Positions 1 through 7,979 are shown, counted from the stretch's first letter. The stretch is 64,000 bases of DNA from Streptomyces sp. CB02414 (GCF_001905385.1 NZ_LIPF01000006.1:489510-553509); one strand, 5' to 3'. Numbers and translations: made by a program. The notes: generated from the letters alone by a model not told the origin.

Positions 1-177
1 CCGCTGCCCGACCTGCTCGACTCTCTCCTGGCCGGCGGCCGGGTGACGCTGTGCACCCAGTGCGCGGCCCGGCGCGACCTGACCGAGAAGGACGTCATCG
101 AGGGCGTGCGGATCGCGGGCGCCCAGGTCTTCGTGCAGGAGGCGCTGGCCGACGACACGCAGGCGCTGGTCTACTGA
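1..177 (+). CDS. DsrE family protein, C-terminal fragment (5' end outside window)
   Basis: The first 58 codons visible run open from the window edge to a TGA at 175-177. The fragment has the sequence CTQCAARR near its start and ends in an EGVRIAGAQVFVQEAL-type helix followed by a short strand. This is the layout of the C-terminal half of small DsrE/DsrF-like sulfur-relay or peroxiredoxin-like proteins, where the Cys pair lies in a loop. The start codon and N-terminus are not in the window, so the exact family is uncertain. It converges on the SDR gene at 209-973. Confidence 0.6.
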   Translation, partial: PLPDLLDSLLAGGRVTLCTQCAARRDLTEKDVIEGVRIAGAQVFVQEALADDTQALVY

Positions 178-208
178 CCGCCGGCGCCCGCCGCCGCGCC
201 TCCCGCGC

Positions 209-973
209 TCACTGCCCCATGACGTACGCCACCGTCGGACCGGTGGTCCAGCCGCCGTCCACCGCCAGTTCCGCGCCGGTGACGTAGGACGCGGCGTCCG
301 AGAGCAGGAAGACGACCGCGCCGGCGATCTCGTGGGCCTCGCCCACCCGGCCCATGGGCGTGTTGGGGTAGTTGCCCTCGCCCCGCTCGATGCCGACGGC
401 CGCGGTCATCGGGGTGTACGTCATCCCGGGGTGGACGGAGTTGACGCGGATGCGGGCGGTGCCCAGTTCCACGGCGCCGATCTTCGTCAGTCCGCGCACG
501 CCCCACTTGGAGGCGCCGTAGCCCGCCGTGAGGGCGAGGCCCATCAGGCCCGCGGCGGACGAGATGTTGACGATCGATCCGCCGCCGGCCTCCTTCAGCG
601 CGGGGATCACGGTCTTCATGCCGATGAAGACACCCGTGAGGTTGATGTCGAGCACCTTGCGGAAGTGTTCGACGGACTCCGACTCGAGCAGGGTGCCGGT
701 CGAGATGCCGGCGTTGTTCACCAGGCCGTGCAGCGATCCGAACGCGTCGACCGCGAGGTCGGCGGCGCGGCGCCAGTCCTCCTCCGAGGTCACGTCGTGG
801 TGCAGGAAGCGGGCGCGGTCGCCGAGTTCGCGGGCGGTGGCCTCGCCCTCGTCGTCCAGGACGTCGGTGATCAGGACGTGTGCGCCGGCGGCGACCGCCT
901 GGCGGGCGGCCTCCGCGCCCAGGCCCCGGGCGCCGCCGGTGATGATCAGGTTCTTGCCGGTCAGGTCGTGCAT
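209..973 (-). CDS. SDR family NAD(P)-dependent oxidoreductase
   Basis: A classical short-chain dehydrogenase of 254 residues, the usual length. The Rossmann glycine motif TGGARGLG is at residues 12-19 and NNAG is at 86-89. The catalytic tetrad is N111, S138/S139, Y152 and K156 (YGASK). An Asp follows strand beta-2 (ITD, residue 37), which in this family favours NAD(H). The overall sequence resembles 3-alpha/20-beta-hydroxysteroid or FabG-like alcohol dehydrogenases, but the substrate cannot be read from sequence. It lies 28 bp downstream of a second SDR on the same strand, so the two are probably cotranscribed and may act on related alcohol/ketone substrates. Confidence 0.9.
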   Translation of the reverse strand: MHDLTGKNLIITGGARGLGAEAARQAVAAGAHVLITDVLDDEGEATARELGDRARFLHHDVTSEEDWRRAADLAVDAFGSLHGLVNNAGISTGTLLESESVEHFRKVLDINLTGVFIGMKTVIPALKEAGGGSIVNISSAAGLMGLALTAGYGASKWGVRGLTKIGAVELGTARIRVNSVHPGMTYTPMTAAVGIERGEGNYPNTPMGRVGEAHEIAGAVVFLLSDAASYVTGAELAVDGGWTTGPTVAYVMGQ

Positions 974-1001
974 GTCGGGCTCCTTTCCAGGGGCGGGCAG
1001 G

Positions 1002-1820
1002 TCAGAAGTGGGTGCCGCCGTCGATCCGGATCTCGGTGCCGGTGATGAAGCGGCCGTCCTCGGAGCCGAGCATCGCGACCACGGACGCCACGGTCTCCGG
1101 GCCGGCGAACCCCTGGCCGAGGGCGGGCGAGAGCTTCGCGAAGAGGCTCATGTCGGCGTCCGCGGGCAGCCCGGGACCGGCGCTCTGTCCGCTGGCCCCG
1201 CTGCCGTCCGTCATGCCGGAGGAGATGGACCCCGGCTGCACGGCGGTGAAGCGGATGCCGCGGCCCGCGTACTCGCTGGCCAGGGCGTGGGTCATGGACT
1301 GGATGCCGCCCTTGCTCGCCGCGTAGGCCGCCATGTACGGGTGGGCGAACGCCGCCGAGGTGGAGCTGAAGTTGACCACGGCCGCGTCCCGGCCCGCCAG
1401 GAGCGCCGGGATCGCCTCCCGGATCACCAGGAAGGTGCCGACGAGGTTCACCGTCAGGACGCGGGTGAAGTCCGCGAGGCTGGTCTCCTCGGTGTGCGAG
1501 GAGCGCAGGATGCCGGCGGCGTTGACCAGGACGTCCAGTCCGCCGAGGGCGTCCGTCGCGGCCTTGACGCCCTCGCGCACGGAGGTCTCGTCGGCGATGT
1601 CGACGACGAGGGTGGTGAGGCGGTCCGTGTGACCGTGAGCGGCCGCCTTCTCGAAGGTGTCCTTCAGGCCCTTCTCGCTGACGTCCGCGGCCACGACGGT
1701 GCCGCCCTCCGCCAGCAGACGCAGCGCGGTGGCCTGGCCTATGCCCGAGCCGGCGCCGGTGACCAGGGCGCGGCGGCCTTCGTAGCGGTTCAGGGGATTC
1801 AGGTGATTCATGCGCTTCAT
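1002..1820 (-). CDS. SDR family oxidoreductase
   Basis: A second classical short-chain dehydrogenase. From the ATG at 1820 it has 272 residues; another ATG at 1811 (269 residues) is possible. TGAGSGIG is at residues 21-28, NAAG at 100-103, catalytic Ser at 152-153, and Tyr166/Lys170 in YAASK. An Asp at the end of beta-2 (AAD) suggests NAD preference. It is divergent from a TetR regulator whose start lies 85 bp away, with a perfect inverted repeat between them, so TetR control of this SDR pair is the simplest reading. A longer start at 1847 is rejected because it would put the candidate operator inside the coding region. Confidence 0.88.
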   Translation of the reverse strand: MKRMNHLNPLNRYEGRRALVTGAGSGIGQATALRLLAEGGTVVAADVSEKGLKDTFEKAAAHGHTDRLTTLVVDIADETSVREGVKAATDALGGLDVLVNAAGILRSSHTEETSLADFTRVLTVNLVGTFLVIREAIPALLAGRDAAVVNFSSTSAAFAHPYMAAYAASKGGIQSMTHALASEYAGRGIRFTAVQPGSISSGMTDGSGASGQSAGPGLPADADMSLFAKLSPALGQGFAGPETVASVVAMLGSEDGRFITGTEIRIDGGTHF

Positions 1821-1840
1821 GCGCTTCACGGTACGTCTAG

Positions 1841-1857
1841 GTGGCACGGTTTGCCAC
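1841..1857. promoter_or_regulatory. Candidate TetR operator, perfect 6-5-6 inverted repeat
   Basis: The sequence gtggca-cggtt-tgccac is a perfect inverted repeat in the gap between the divergent SDR (start 1820) and TetR (start 1905) genes. TetR regulators commonly bind such sites in their own divergent promoter. Binding is inferred from position and symmetry only. Confidence 0.6.
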
Positions 1858-1904
1858 TACGTCACGGCATGCCGCCAGGTGGTCGCGGGTCGTACGCTTC
1901 TGGG

Positions 1905-2534
1905 GTGAGCACCGAGCCGCCGATCCCGTCCCTGACCGAGCGCCGCAAGGCCGCCACCCAGCTCGACATCGCGCACGCGGCGGCCGAGCTGTTCGCCACC
2001 CAGGGCCCGCACACCACGACGGCCGAGGAGATCGCCCGGCGCGCCGGGGTCGCGCTGCGCACCTTCTACCGGTACTTCCGCTCCAAGCAGGACGCGGTCG
2101 GTCCGCTGCTGACGGTCGGCGCCGACCGCTGGCGGGGGCTGCTCGCCGACACGGAGCCGGGCACCCCGCTCGGGCCTGCGCTGCGCACCGCGGTCGAGGA
2201 GGCGCTGGCGGTCCCGGACGACCGGGCGGCCGAGGCGATGCTGCGTACGCGAGGGCTGCTGCGGGCCGCGCAGGACGATCCCGCGCTGCGCGCCGTGTGG
2301 TACCGCGTGAACCAGGAGTCGGAGGAGCGGCTGGTCCCGGTCGTCGCACGCCTGACGGACGGCGCCGCCGACCCGCTGGAGGTACGGCTGCTGGCGGCCG
2401 CGGCCACCGACGCCATCCGGATCGCCATGGAGACGTGGGCCGGCACGGAGGCGGGGCCCGAGGGCCCCGGTTCACCGGCCGAGCTGGCGGTGCGCTGCCT
2501 GGAAGGGCTCGTCGGGGGGCTGGACCAGATGTAA
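1905..2534 (+). CDS. TetR/AcrR family transcriptional regulator
   Basis: A 209-residue regulator starting at GTG (1905). The N-terminal TetR helix-turn-helix spans about residues 20-65 and contains the signature ATQGPHTTTAEEIARRAGVA followed by RTFYRYFRSKQDAV. The C-terminal ligand domain is helical and divergent, with no recognised ligand. Length is typical for the family. It is divergent from two SDR dehydrogenases and probably represses them and itself through the inverted repeat at 1841-1857. Confidence 0.92.
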   Translation: MSTEPPIPSLTERRKAATQLDIAHAAAELFATQGPHTTTAEEIARRAGVALRTFYRYFRSKQDAVGPLLTVGADRWRGLLADTEPGTPLGPALRTAVEEALAVPDDRAAEAMLRTRGLLRAAQDDPALRAVWYRVNQESEERLVPVVARLTDGAADPLEVRLLAAAATDAIRIAMETWAGTEAGPEGPGSPAELAVRCLEGLVGGLDQM

Positions 2535-2561
2535 ATGACGGGGGGCCGGGGGGGCGGGTGG

Positions 2562-2822
2562 CTAGTGGCGCCCCTTCTTGCCGTCCAGCTCGTCCCACCA
2601 CTCGTCGGACTGCGGGTCGCCGGACGGGTCGTCCCACCAGCGGTCGTCGGGGCCGCGACGGTTGGCGACGACGGCGGCGAGCGGCGGGATGACCATGGCG
2701 ACCACGCACATGGCGACGGCCGCGGGGACCGACCAGAGCCGGACGACGCCCCAGGCCAGGACGAACAACGCGATGCAGATGCCCATCATCACGAAGTAGC
2801 GGTGCCGCCGCCGCGCGTACAT
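2562..2822 (-). CDS. DUF3099 family small membrane protein
   Basis: An 86-residue protein from the ATG at 2822. It has a basic start (MYARRRHRYF), two hydrophobic segments at about residues 10-30 and 33-52, and an acidic tryptophan-rich tail (RWWDDP...EWWDELD). This matches the actinobacterial DUF3099 family, which has no known function. It converges on the TetR gene and lies downstream of the terminator that ends the sulfurtransferase operon, so it probably has its own promoter. Confidence 0.75.
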   Translation of the reverse strand: MYARRRHRYFVMMGICIALFVLAWGVVRLWSVPAAVAMCVVAMVIPPLAAVVANRRGPDDRWWDDPSGDPQSDEWWDELDGKKGRH

Positions 2823-2861
2823 GTGTCCAGGGTAGGTCCGCAACCGGCATCCCGGACATGC

Positions 2862-2908
2862 CGAGGGGCCGCACCCCGGGCGTCCAACCCGTGGGGTGCG
2901 GCCCCTCG
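2862..2908 (-). terminator. Strong hairpin terminator of the sulfurtransferase-DUF1416 operon
   Basis: A perfect 16-bp inverted repeat, cgaggggccgcacccc at 2862-2877 and its complement at 2893-2908, with a 15-nt loop. It sits 16 bp beyond the stop of the DUF1416 gene. No T-tract follows, as is usual for Streptomyces terminators. Confidence 0.8.
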
Positions 2909-2923
2909 CCGTCACCGTCGCCG

Positions 2924-3214
2924 TCAGACGGCGATCGCGACCTCCGCGAGCCCGCCCTGCTGGGCGACGACCGTGCGGTCGGCGCTGCTGCCGCCCGGCA
3001 CGAGCGCGCGGACGGTCCAGGTGCCCTCGGCCGCGTAGAAGCGGAACTGGCCCGTCGCGGAGGTCGGGACCTCCGCCGTGAACTCGCCGGTGGCGTCCAG
3101 CAGACGGACGTAGCCCGTCACCGGCTCGCCGTCACGGGTCACCTGACCCTGGATCGTGGTCTCACCGGGCTTGATCGTCGAGGCGTCGGGGCCGCCGGCC
3201 TTCGCTCCGCACAT
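2924..3214 (-). CDS. sseC: DUF1416 (SseC-like) protein
   Basis: A 96-residue protein beginning MCGAKAGGPDASTIKPGET and continuing as a small all-beta, transthyretin/CarboxypepD_reg-like fold (TTIQGQVTRDGEPVTGYVRLLD, GQFRFYAAEGTWTVRAL). DUF1416 proteins are almost always encoded directly after a thiosulfate sulfurtransferase in Actinobacteria; the mycobacterial pair is cysA2/sseC. The gap to the upstream sulfurtransferase is 33 bp. The conserved N-terminal Cys2 may act in sulfur handling, but the function is unproven. Confidence 0.85.
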   Translation of the reverse strand: MCGAKAGGPDASTIKPGETTIQGQVTRDGEPVTGYVRLLDATGEFTAEVPTSATGQFRFYAAEGTWTVRALVPGGSSADRTVVAQQGGLAEVAIAV

Positions 3215-3247
3215 GTCGTACTCCTGAGGGGTTGAGAGGGGGCGGGC

Positions 3248-4093
3248 TTACTTGTTGGCGCCGAGCTCGATCGGCACGCCGACCAGGGAGCCGTACTCGG
3301 TCCAGGAGCCGTCGTAGTTCTTCACGTTCTCCACGCCCAGCAGCTCGTGCAGCACGAACCAGGTCAGGGCCGAGCGCTCGCCGATGCGGCAGTAGGCGAT
3401 GGTGTCCTTCGCCAGGTCGACCTGCTCGGCCTCGTAGAGCGACTTCAGCTCGTCGTCCGACTTGAAGGTGCCGTCGTCGTTGGCGTTCTTCGACCACGGG
3501 ATGTTGCGGGCGGACGGGACGTGGCCCGGACGCTGCGACTGCTCCTGCGGGAGGTGGGCCGGGGCGAGCAGCTTGCCGGAGAACTCGTCGGGCGAGCGGA
3601 CGTCGACCAGGTTCTGCGCGCCGATCGCCTTGACGACGTCGTCGCGGAAGGCGCGGATCGAGGTGTCCTGCGGCTTGGCCTTGTAGTCGGTGGCCGGGCG
3701 CTCGGGCACGTCGGTGCCGTCGACCAGCTCGCGGGCGTCCAGCTCCCACTTCTTGCGGCCGCCGTCGAGGAGCTTGACGTTGTCGTGGCCGTACAGCTTG
3801 AAGTACCAGTAGGCGTAGGACGCGAACCAGTTGTTGTTGCCGCCGTAGAGGACCACGGTGTGGTCGTTGGAGATGCCCTTCTTCGACAGGAGCTTCTCGA
3901 AGCCCTCCTGGTCGACGAAGTCGCGGCGGACCGGGTCCTGGAGGTCCTGGGTCCAGTCGATCCGGATCGCGTTCTTGATGTGGTTCTTGTCGTACGCGGA
4001 CGTGTCCTCGTCCACCTCGACGATCGCGATGGTCGGGTCGTCCAGGTGGTCCTGCAGCCAGTCGGCGTCGACCAGGACGTCGCTGCGGCTCAT
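3248..4093 (-). CDS. Thiosulfate sulfurtransferase (tandem rhodanese)
   Basis: A 281-residue protein from ATG 4093, preceded by a good ribosome site (GGAGGAG). It has two rhodanese domains, residues about 7-125 and 150-275. Only the second is catalytic: Cys235 lies in the active loop CRIGER. The equivalent N-terminal loop (LYGGNNNWF) has no Cys, as in standard two-domain rhodaneses. It transfers sulfane sulfur from thiosulfate to thiophilic acceptors in the cytoplasm. It heads an operon with DUF1416 and is preceded by a Cys-containing leader peptide, which suggests control by cysteine or sulfur supply. Confidence 0.93.
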   Translation of the reverse strand: MSRSDVLVDADWLQDHLDDPTIAIVEVDEDTSAYDKNHIKNAIRIDWTQDLQDPVRRDFVDQEGFEKLLSKKGISNDHTVVLYGGNNNWFASYAYWYFKLYGHDNVKLLDGGRKKWELDARELVDGTDVPERPATDYKAKPQDTSIRAFRDDVVKAIGAQNLVDVRSPDEFSGKLLAPAHLPQEQSQRPGHVPSARNIPWSKNANDDGTFKSDDELKSLYEAEQVDLAKDTIAYCRIGERSALTWFVLHELLGVENVKNYDGSWTEYGSLVGVPIELGANK

Positions 4094-4223
4094 GATTTCT
4101 CCTCCGGGGCAGTTGCGGCGGGGCGTGCGGTGAGAGGGTGTGCGCGCTCGGGCCGGTGGGCGGCGCGCGGGTGCCCAGGGCAGGGCGAGGTGAGGGGACA
4201 CGGACGGCGGCGTCGCCGTCCGC

Positions 4224-4331
4224 TCAGACGGTGCGACAGAGCATGGCGGCGACACGGCACAGGTCGACTGCCCGCCGCTTCGTGAGATCCGCCTGTCCCC
4301 GCGGCCGGAGGACGCTCGTCTGGTGCTGCAT
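4224..4331 (-). CDS. Putative cysteine-responsive leader peptide
   Basis: A 35-codon ORF from the ATG at 4331, starting MQHQTSVLRPRGQAD and ending LTKRRAVDLCRVAAMLCRTV. The TKRRAVDLCRVAAMLCR ending matches a recurrent class of short Streptomyces leader peptides found before sulfur-metabolism operons. It lies about 130 bp upstream of the sulfurtransferase on the same strand. The two closely spaced Cys codons near its end would make ribosome stalling sensitive to Cys-tRNA, as in the Cys-rich attenuation uORFs described in mycobacteria. Regulation is inferred; the peptide motif is seen directly. Confidence 0.75.
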   Translation of the reverse strand: MQHQTSVLRPRGQADLTKRRAVDLCRVAAMLCRTV

Positions 4332-4372
4332 AAGGCCCGATCGTAGGGACGGACAGCGGGGTGTGTCACCGG

Positions 4373-4393
4373 CGTGTCGGATTATGAGACACG
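4373..4393 (-). promoter_or_regulatory. Inverted repeat over a putative promoter of the leader/sulfurtransferase operon
   Basis: The sequence cgtgtc-ggattatga-gacacg is a 6-9-6 inverted repeat about 45 bp upstream of the leader peptide start. Read on the minus strand its centre contains TCATAAT, a plausible -10 element. It could be an operator for a sulfur or redox regulator. No regulator can be named. Confidence 0.35.
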
Positions 4394-4523
4394 ATTGCCC
4401 GGCATGTGGGATGCAGACACTATCGGGGCGCCCGCGCACGGCTTCCCGGACCGGGGGCGCCCGTCACCCATCTACGCTGCGGACTGCCACGTCTCGCCAG
4501 TCGGACGCCCGGTCGTCGCCGCC

Positions 4524-4702
4524 CTAGGGCCTGTCTGACAATTCCCGTCGTCGCCCGAAGGGCGGCCGCGCGGCGTCAGGTGCGTGCTCTCGGCGTGCCG
4601 GCCCCAGACCCGCGTACTGGCCGTACTCGGGTCTGGGGCCGGTGCGGCGAGAGTGCGTGCATGGCGTCGCGCGGCAGACGGGAATTGTCAGACAGGCCCT
4701 AG
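4524..4702. repeat. MITE-like palindromic element with 26-bp terminal inverted repeats
   Basis: The ends are exact inverted copies: the 26 bp at 4524-4549 (ctagggcctgtctgacaatt and on) match the complement of 4677-4702. Both outer ends are CTAG. Inside lies a second exact 15-bp inverted repeat (ccggccccagacccg at 4598-4612, partner at 4628-4642), and the arms between are imperfectly complementary, so nearly the whole 179 bp can fold into one hairpin. It has no coding capacity. This is the form of a non-autonomous transposable element. Its right end supplies the TAG stop of the DUF2993 gene. With the sulfurtransferase upstream region (4332-4523) it fills the only gene-free stretch of more than 300 bp here. 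Confidence 0.7.
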
Positions 4703-5436
4703 CCGGCCAGCCTGACGTCCGAGCCCTTCACCGTGATCTCGACGCCGTCCTTCGCCGCCTCGACCTTGTCCAGCTGCACGCCGCCGGGCAGCTCGTCGAT
4801 GGTCTGCTGGAAGTCGGTGATGGCCCGGATGCGGGACTCGGCCAGCTCCTTGCCGCCGATCTCCGGCAGGCCGTCGGCGACGACCTCGACGTTGTTGTCC
4901 TTGACCGTGACCGTGCTGAGGACGTCGACCGGCTCGGGCAGTTCGACGCCGAACGCCGTGGCCTGGAGGGAGACCTTGATCTTGCCGTTGCCGCCGTCGG
5001 AGAGGCCGACGACCTTCGCGGTGACGCCCGGCGCGACGGTCGTGGGCTCGGACTTGGCGGCCTTCATCAGCTCGTCATAGGCGATGGTCGCGGTGCCGGT
5101 GGCGGTGGCCGCCGTGGCGGAGCTGAAGTCGCTGGAGAAACCGACGCCCTTCATGTTCGCCCGCAGGTGGTCGATGCGGATCTTCTCGGCGCCGTCGCCG
5201 GTGGACGCCTCGTAGCCGTCGATGCCGATCTCGACGTCGTCCAGCTCGCCGCCGACGACCTGGGTGAGGAAGGGGAAGCCGTTGATGGAGACGTCGGGCG
5301 TCGAGGCCAGGTTCTCGGTGCTCTGCAGCTGGTCCGCCGCCTCTCCCTCGGCGAAGTTGACCGCGACCCGGTCCGCGATCACGAAGAGACCGCCCAATAT
5401 CACGACGACGATCAACAGTATTCGCAGTGCACGCAT
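4699..5436 (-). CDS. DUF2993 (LmeA-like) exported lipid-binding protein
   Basis: A 245-residue protein from ATG 5436. An N-terminal hydrophobic segment (LRILLIVVVILGGLFVIADRVAV) acts as signal or anchor. The rest fits DUF2993: SINGFPFLTQVVGGELDDVEIG is the characteristic strand region, followed by alternating beta repeats. The mycobacterial member LmeA (Rv0817c) binds phospholipid and matures lipomannan; in Streptomyces the substrate is unknown. Its stop codon lies in the CTAG end of the MITE-like element, so its original 3' end may have been changed by the insertion. It is separated from the leader/sulfurtransferase operon by that element. Confidence 0.8.
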   Translation of the reverse strand: MRALRILLIVVVILGGLFVIADRVAVNFAEGEAADQLQSTENLASTPDVSINGFPFLTQVVGGELDDVEIGIDGYEASTGDGAEKIRIDHLRANMKGVGFSSDFSSATAATATGTATIAYDELMKAAKSEPTTVAPGVTAKVVGLSDGGNGKIKVSLQATAFGVELPEPVDVLSTVTVKDNNVEVVADGLPEIGGKELAESRIRAITDFQQTIDELPGGVQLDKVEAAKDGVEITVKGSDVRLAG

Positions 5437-5565
5437 GCGGTGTTCCCCCACCTCGGGCGGTCAATGACGGCGGTCTCCGACGACCGGCGGCCGTCCAGCG
5501 CGAGAGTAACGCGGCGGACAAGGGCCACCGGCATTTTGTCGATCACCTGTGACAGGCGGCCGGTT

Positions 5566-6792
5566 TCAGCCGAGCGCCCGGCCCAGCAGGTAGACGGCCG
5601 GCGCGGCGGCCGCCAGCGGCAGGGCCACGCCCGCCGTGAAGTGGACGAAGCGGGACGGGTAGTCGTACGCCGCCACCCGGTGGCCGATCAGCGCGCACAC
5701 CGCGGCGCCCGCGCCGAGCAGCGCCCCCGACGACCCGAAGTCCGTCACCGCGCCGACCGCGATCCCCGCCCCGGCCGCCGCGAGCAGCGCCACGACCAGG
5801 GACGCGGCGGTCGGCAGCGGCAGGGCCCGCGCCACGGCGGCGACGGCCACCGCGATCGCGCCGACCGTCACGGCGTCCGCGTCGGCGGCGAGGTACCCGC
5901 CCGCGACCACGGCCAGGGCCGCCGCGACGACGGTCGCCATCAGGCCGTACATCCGCTCGTCCGGGTCGGCGTGCGAACGCAGTTGCAGCACGAGGGAGAG
6001 CAGCACCCACACCCCGAGGGTGCCGATGATCGCCGCCGGGGAGCGGTCGGACACCAGCATCGCCGCGTCGGCGGCGAGCGCGGCGGCGAAGCCCAGGGCG
6101 ATGCCCTGCCGGGCGGGCCACATGCCGTTCAGCCGGAACCAGCCGGCCGCGGTGACGGCCTGGAGGACGACGAGCGGGACGAGCAGCGCGTACGTGCCGA
6201 TCGCCGCCCCGCCGGCCAGCAGCAGGCCCAGCAGTGCGGTGAGCCCCGCCGGCTGCATGCCGGGGTCGATGATCGGCGAGCGCCCCTCGGCACGGGCACG
6301 CTGGGCATCCGTTATCCGCGTGTTCCCGGCGACGGTCGCGGGGCCGTAGCCGGGCTCGTCGGCGGAGGCGGGGGGTGCGGCGGGGGCGGGAGTGGCCGGC
6401 TGGGGCTGCGGCTGGGGCTGGGGCTGGGGCTCGGAGTAGTACCCGTACGTCTGTGGGTGCGCCTGGTACGACTGCTGCGGCTGCGGCTGTACGTAGCCCT
6501 GCGGCGCGTGCGGTGCCTGCGGCTGCTGCGGCGGGAGATACGCCGTCTCCTCCGCGGAGACCGGCGGCTGCACGTGGGTCTCCCAGGTCTGCCCCTGCCA
6601 CTGCTGGGTGTACTGGGCGGCGTCCGTGCCCTCGTACCCGTACCCGTACTGGTGACCCTGGTGGCCCTGGTGGCCCTGCGGGTCCTGATACGCCTGCTGC
6701 CCGGACGGCCACGCCTGGGCGTCGTATCCGTCGTATCCCTCGTACGGCTGATTCTGCCCGTACTGCTGATGCGGCTGGTCGGTCATGCTCAC
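5566..6792 (-). CDS. Membrane protein with a Gln/Tyr/Pro-rich cytoplasmic N-terminus
   Basis: About 408 residues from GTG 6792, which overlaps the upstream MoaD-like stop in a GTGA; ATG 6786 is an alternative. The first 170 residues are low-complexity and rich in Gln, Tyr, Pro and Gly, with repeats such as GHQGHQGHQYGYGYEG and QPQPQPQPQP. The rest is about ten Ala/Val/Leu-rich transmembrane segments (for example LTALLGLLLAGGAAIGTYALL). A short conserved stretch, ITDAQRARAEGRSPIIDPGMQPAGLT, joins the two parts. It is a conserved Streptomyces membrane protein of unknown function, translationally coupled to the sulfur-carrier gene. Confidence 0.75.
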   Translation of the reverse strand: MSMTDQPHQQYGQNQPYEGYDGYDAQAWPSGQQAYQDPQGHQGHQGHQYGYGYEGTDAAQYTQQWQGQTWETHVQPPVSAEETAYLPPQQPQAPHAPQGYVQPQPQQSYQAHPQTYGYYSEPQPQPQPQPQPATPAPAAPPASADEPGYGPATVAGNTRITDAQRARAEGRSPIIDPGMQPAGLTALLGLLLAGGAAIGTYALLVPLVVLQAVTAAGWFRLNGMWPARQGIALGFAAALAADAAMLVSDRSPAAIIGTLGVWVLLSLVLQLRSHADPDERMYGLMATVVAAALAVVAGGYLAADADAVTVGAIAVAVAAVARALPLPTAASLVVALLAAAGAGIAVGAVTDFGSSGALLGAGAAVCALIGHRVAAYDYPSRFVHFTAGVALPLAAAAPAVYLLGRALG

Positions 6793-7043
6793 CCTCCCGC
6801 GAACGGCGGGAGCACCTCGACCGTGCCGCCCTCGGCCAGCCGTACCGTCTCGTGCTCGCGCGTGCCCACGGGGTCGCCGTCGACGAGGAACGAGCAGCGC
6901 AGCAGCACGCGCGTGAGTTCGCCGGGGTGCCGCTCGCGCACCGCGCCGAGCGCCTCGGCGAGCGTGGCCGCGTCGTACGCCTCCTCGGCCACCCCCGCCG
7001 CGGCCTTCGCGGCGGCCCAGTAGCGCACCGTGACCTTTGCCAT
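6789..7043 (-). CDS. MoaD/ThiS family sulfur carrier protein
   Basis: An 84-residue beta-grasp protein from ATG 7043 (MAKVTVRYWAAAKAAAG). It ends in ...EVLPPFAGG, with the C-terminal Gly-Gly that MoaD/ThiS proteins need for adenylation and thiocarboxylate formation. The strand FLVDGDPVG and the motif VRLAEGGTVEVLPPFAGG are family hallmarks. It may deliver sulfur for molybdopterin or another thiolated product. Its position near the rhodanese/DUF1416 operon supports a sulfur-transfer role. The specific pathway is not shown. Confidence 0.88.
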   Translation of the reverse strand: MAKVTVRYWAAAKAAAGVAEEAYDAATLAEALGAVRERHPGELTRVLLRCSFLVDGDPVGTREHETVRLAEGGTVEVLPPFAGG

Positions 7044-7106
7044 CTGGATCCTTCGTCGCCGGTGCCGATCGGCGTCGGGTGCCGTTCGGCGGTGAACCAT
7101 GTCAGG

Positions 7107-7979
7107 CTAGCCCGCCCGCGCCACCGCCCAGTCGCCGATGCGGTGCAGCAGCCCCTCGCCGGACGCGTGCTCGGCGTGGCCCATGCCGGGCTCCACCCAG
7201 AGTTCCCCGTGGTCACCGGCCGCCTCGGCCAGCATCCGGGGGTGGTCCAGGGGGAAGTAGCCGTCCCGGTCGCCGTGCACGACGAGCAGCGGCCTCGGCG
7301 CGATCCGCCCCGCCGCCTCCACCGGCGACAGCGGCACCGGGTCCCAGTCCCGGTGATGGATACGGGTGCGCATGCCGTAGCGGCCCACCAGGCGCCCGGC
7401 GGGACGCATCACCAGCCAGTGCAGCCGGCGCATGGGTGCCGTGCCCCGGTAGTACCAGCGGGCCGGCGCGCTCACCGACACCACGGCGTCCGTGCCGGCC
7501 TCGCGGTCACCGGCGTACAGCGCGGCGTGCCGCAGGACGACGGAGCCGCCCATGGAGAAGCCGACGGTCACCACGCGGGCGTGCCCGAAGCCGCGCGCCC
7601 AGGTGACCGCGGCCGCCAGGTCCAGCACCTCGCGGTCGCCGACGGTGGAACGGCCGCCGGACGCGCCGTGCCCGCGGAAGGAGAACGTGACGACGGCACC
7701 GTGGCGCCCGAACGCCTCCGCGATACGGCGCACGTGCGGGCGGTCCGCGTCGCCGGTGAACCCGTGGGCGACGACGAACACCAGGTCGGAGGTGCCGTGG
7801 GCGGTCGCGCCGGGCTCGTACACGGCGTCGATCCGGACCCCGTCGGGCGTGTGGAGGAAGGTGCGCGCGGGTGTGCGGCGCGGCGTCCGCCGGGGCTGCT
7901 CCGGGGGTGTCTCGCCGGGCGTCTCGGCATTCGGACGAATGGTGGAACGCGCCACATGACCTGCCGGTCGGTTGCTCAT
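7107..7979 (-). CDS. Alpha/beta hydrolase
   Basis: A 290-residue serine hydrolase of the BAAT/dienelactone-hydrolase-like type. The oxyanion segment is HGFTG (72-76), the nucleophile elbow is GFSMGGS with Ser142, and Asp239 (HGDRDG) and His268 (GMGHAEH) complete the triad. The first 40 residues are Pro/Arg-rich and probably disordered. It has no signal peptide, so it is cytoplasmic. Its substrate is unknown. It is divergent from glnR across a 275-bp gap and lies 63 bp upstream of the MoaD-like gene. Confidence 0.88.
   Translation of the reverse strand: MSNRPAGHVARSTIRPNAETPGETPPEQPRRTPRRTPARTFLHTPDGVRIDAVYEPGATAHGTSDLVFVVAHGFTGDADRPHVRRIAEAFGRHGAVVTFSFRGHGASGGRSTVGDREVLDLAAAVTWARGFGHARVVTVGFSMGGSVVLRHAALYAGDREAGTDAVVSVSAPARWYYRGTAPMRRLHWLVMRPAGRLVGRYGMRTRIHHRDWDPVPLSPVEAAGRIAPRPLLVVHGDRDGYFPLDHPRMLAEAAGDHGELWVEPGMGHAEHASGEGLLHRIGDWAVARAG

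Noticed and set aside
528..1904. Plus-strand extension of the TetR frame to a start near 528
   Set aside because: The extension runs antisense through two SDR genes; the TetR domain begins at GTG 1905.
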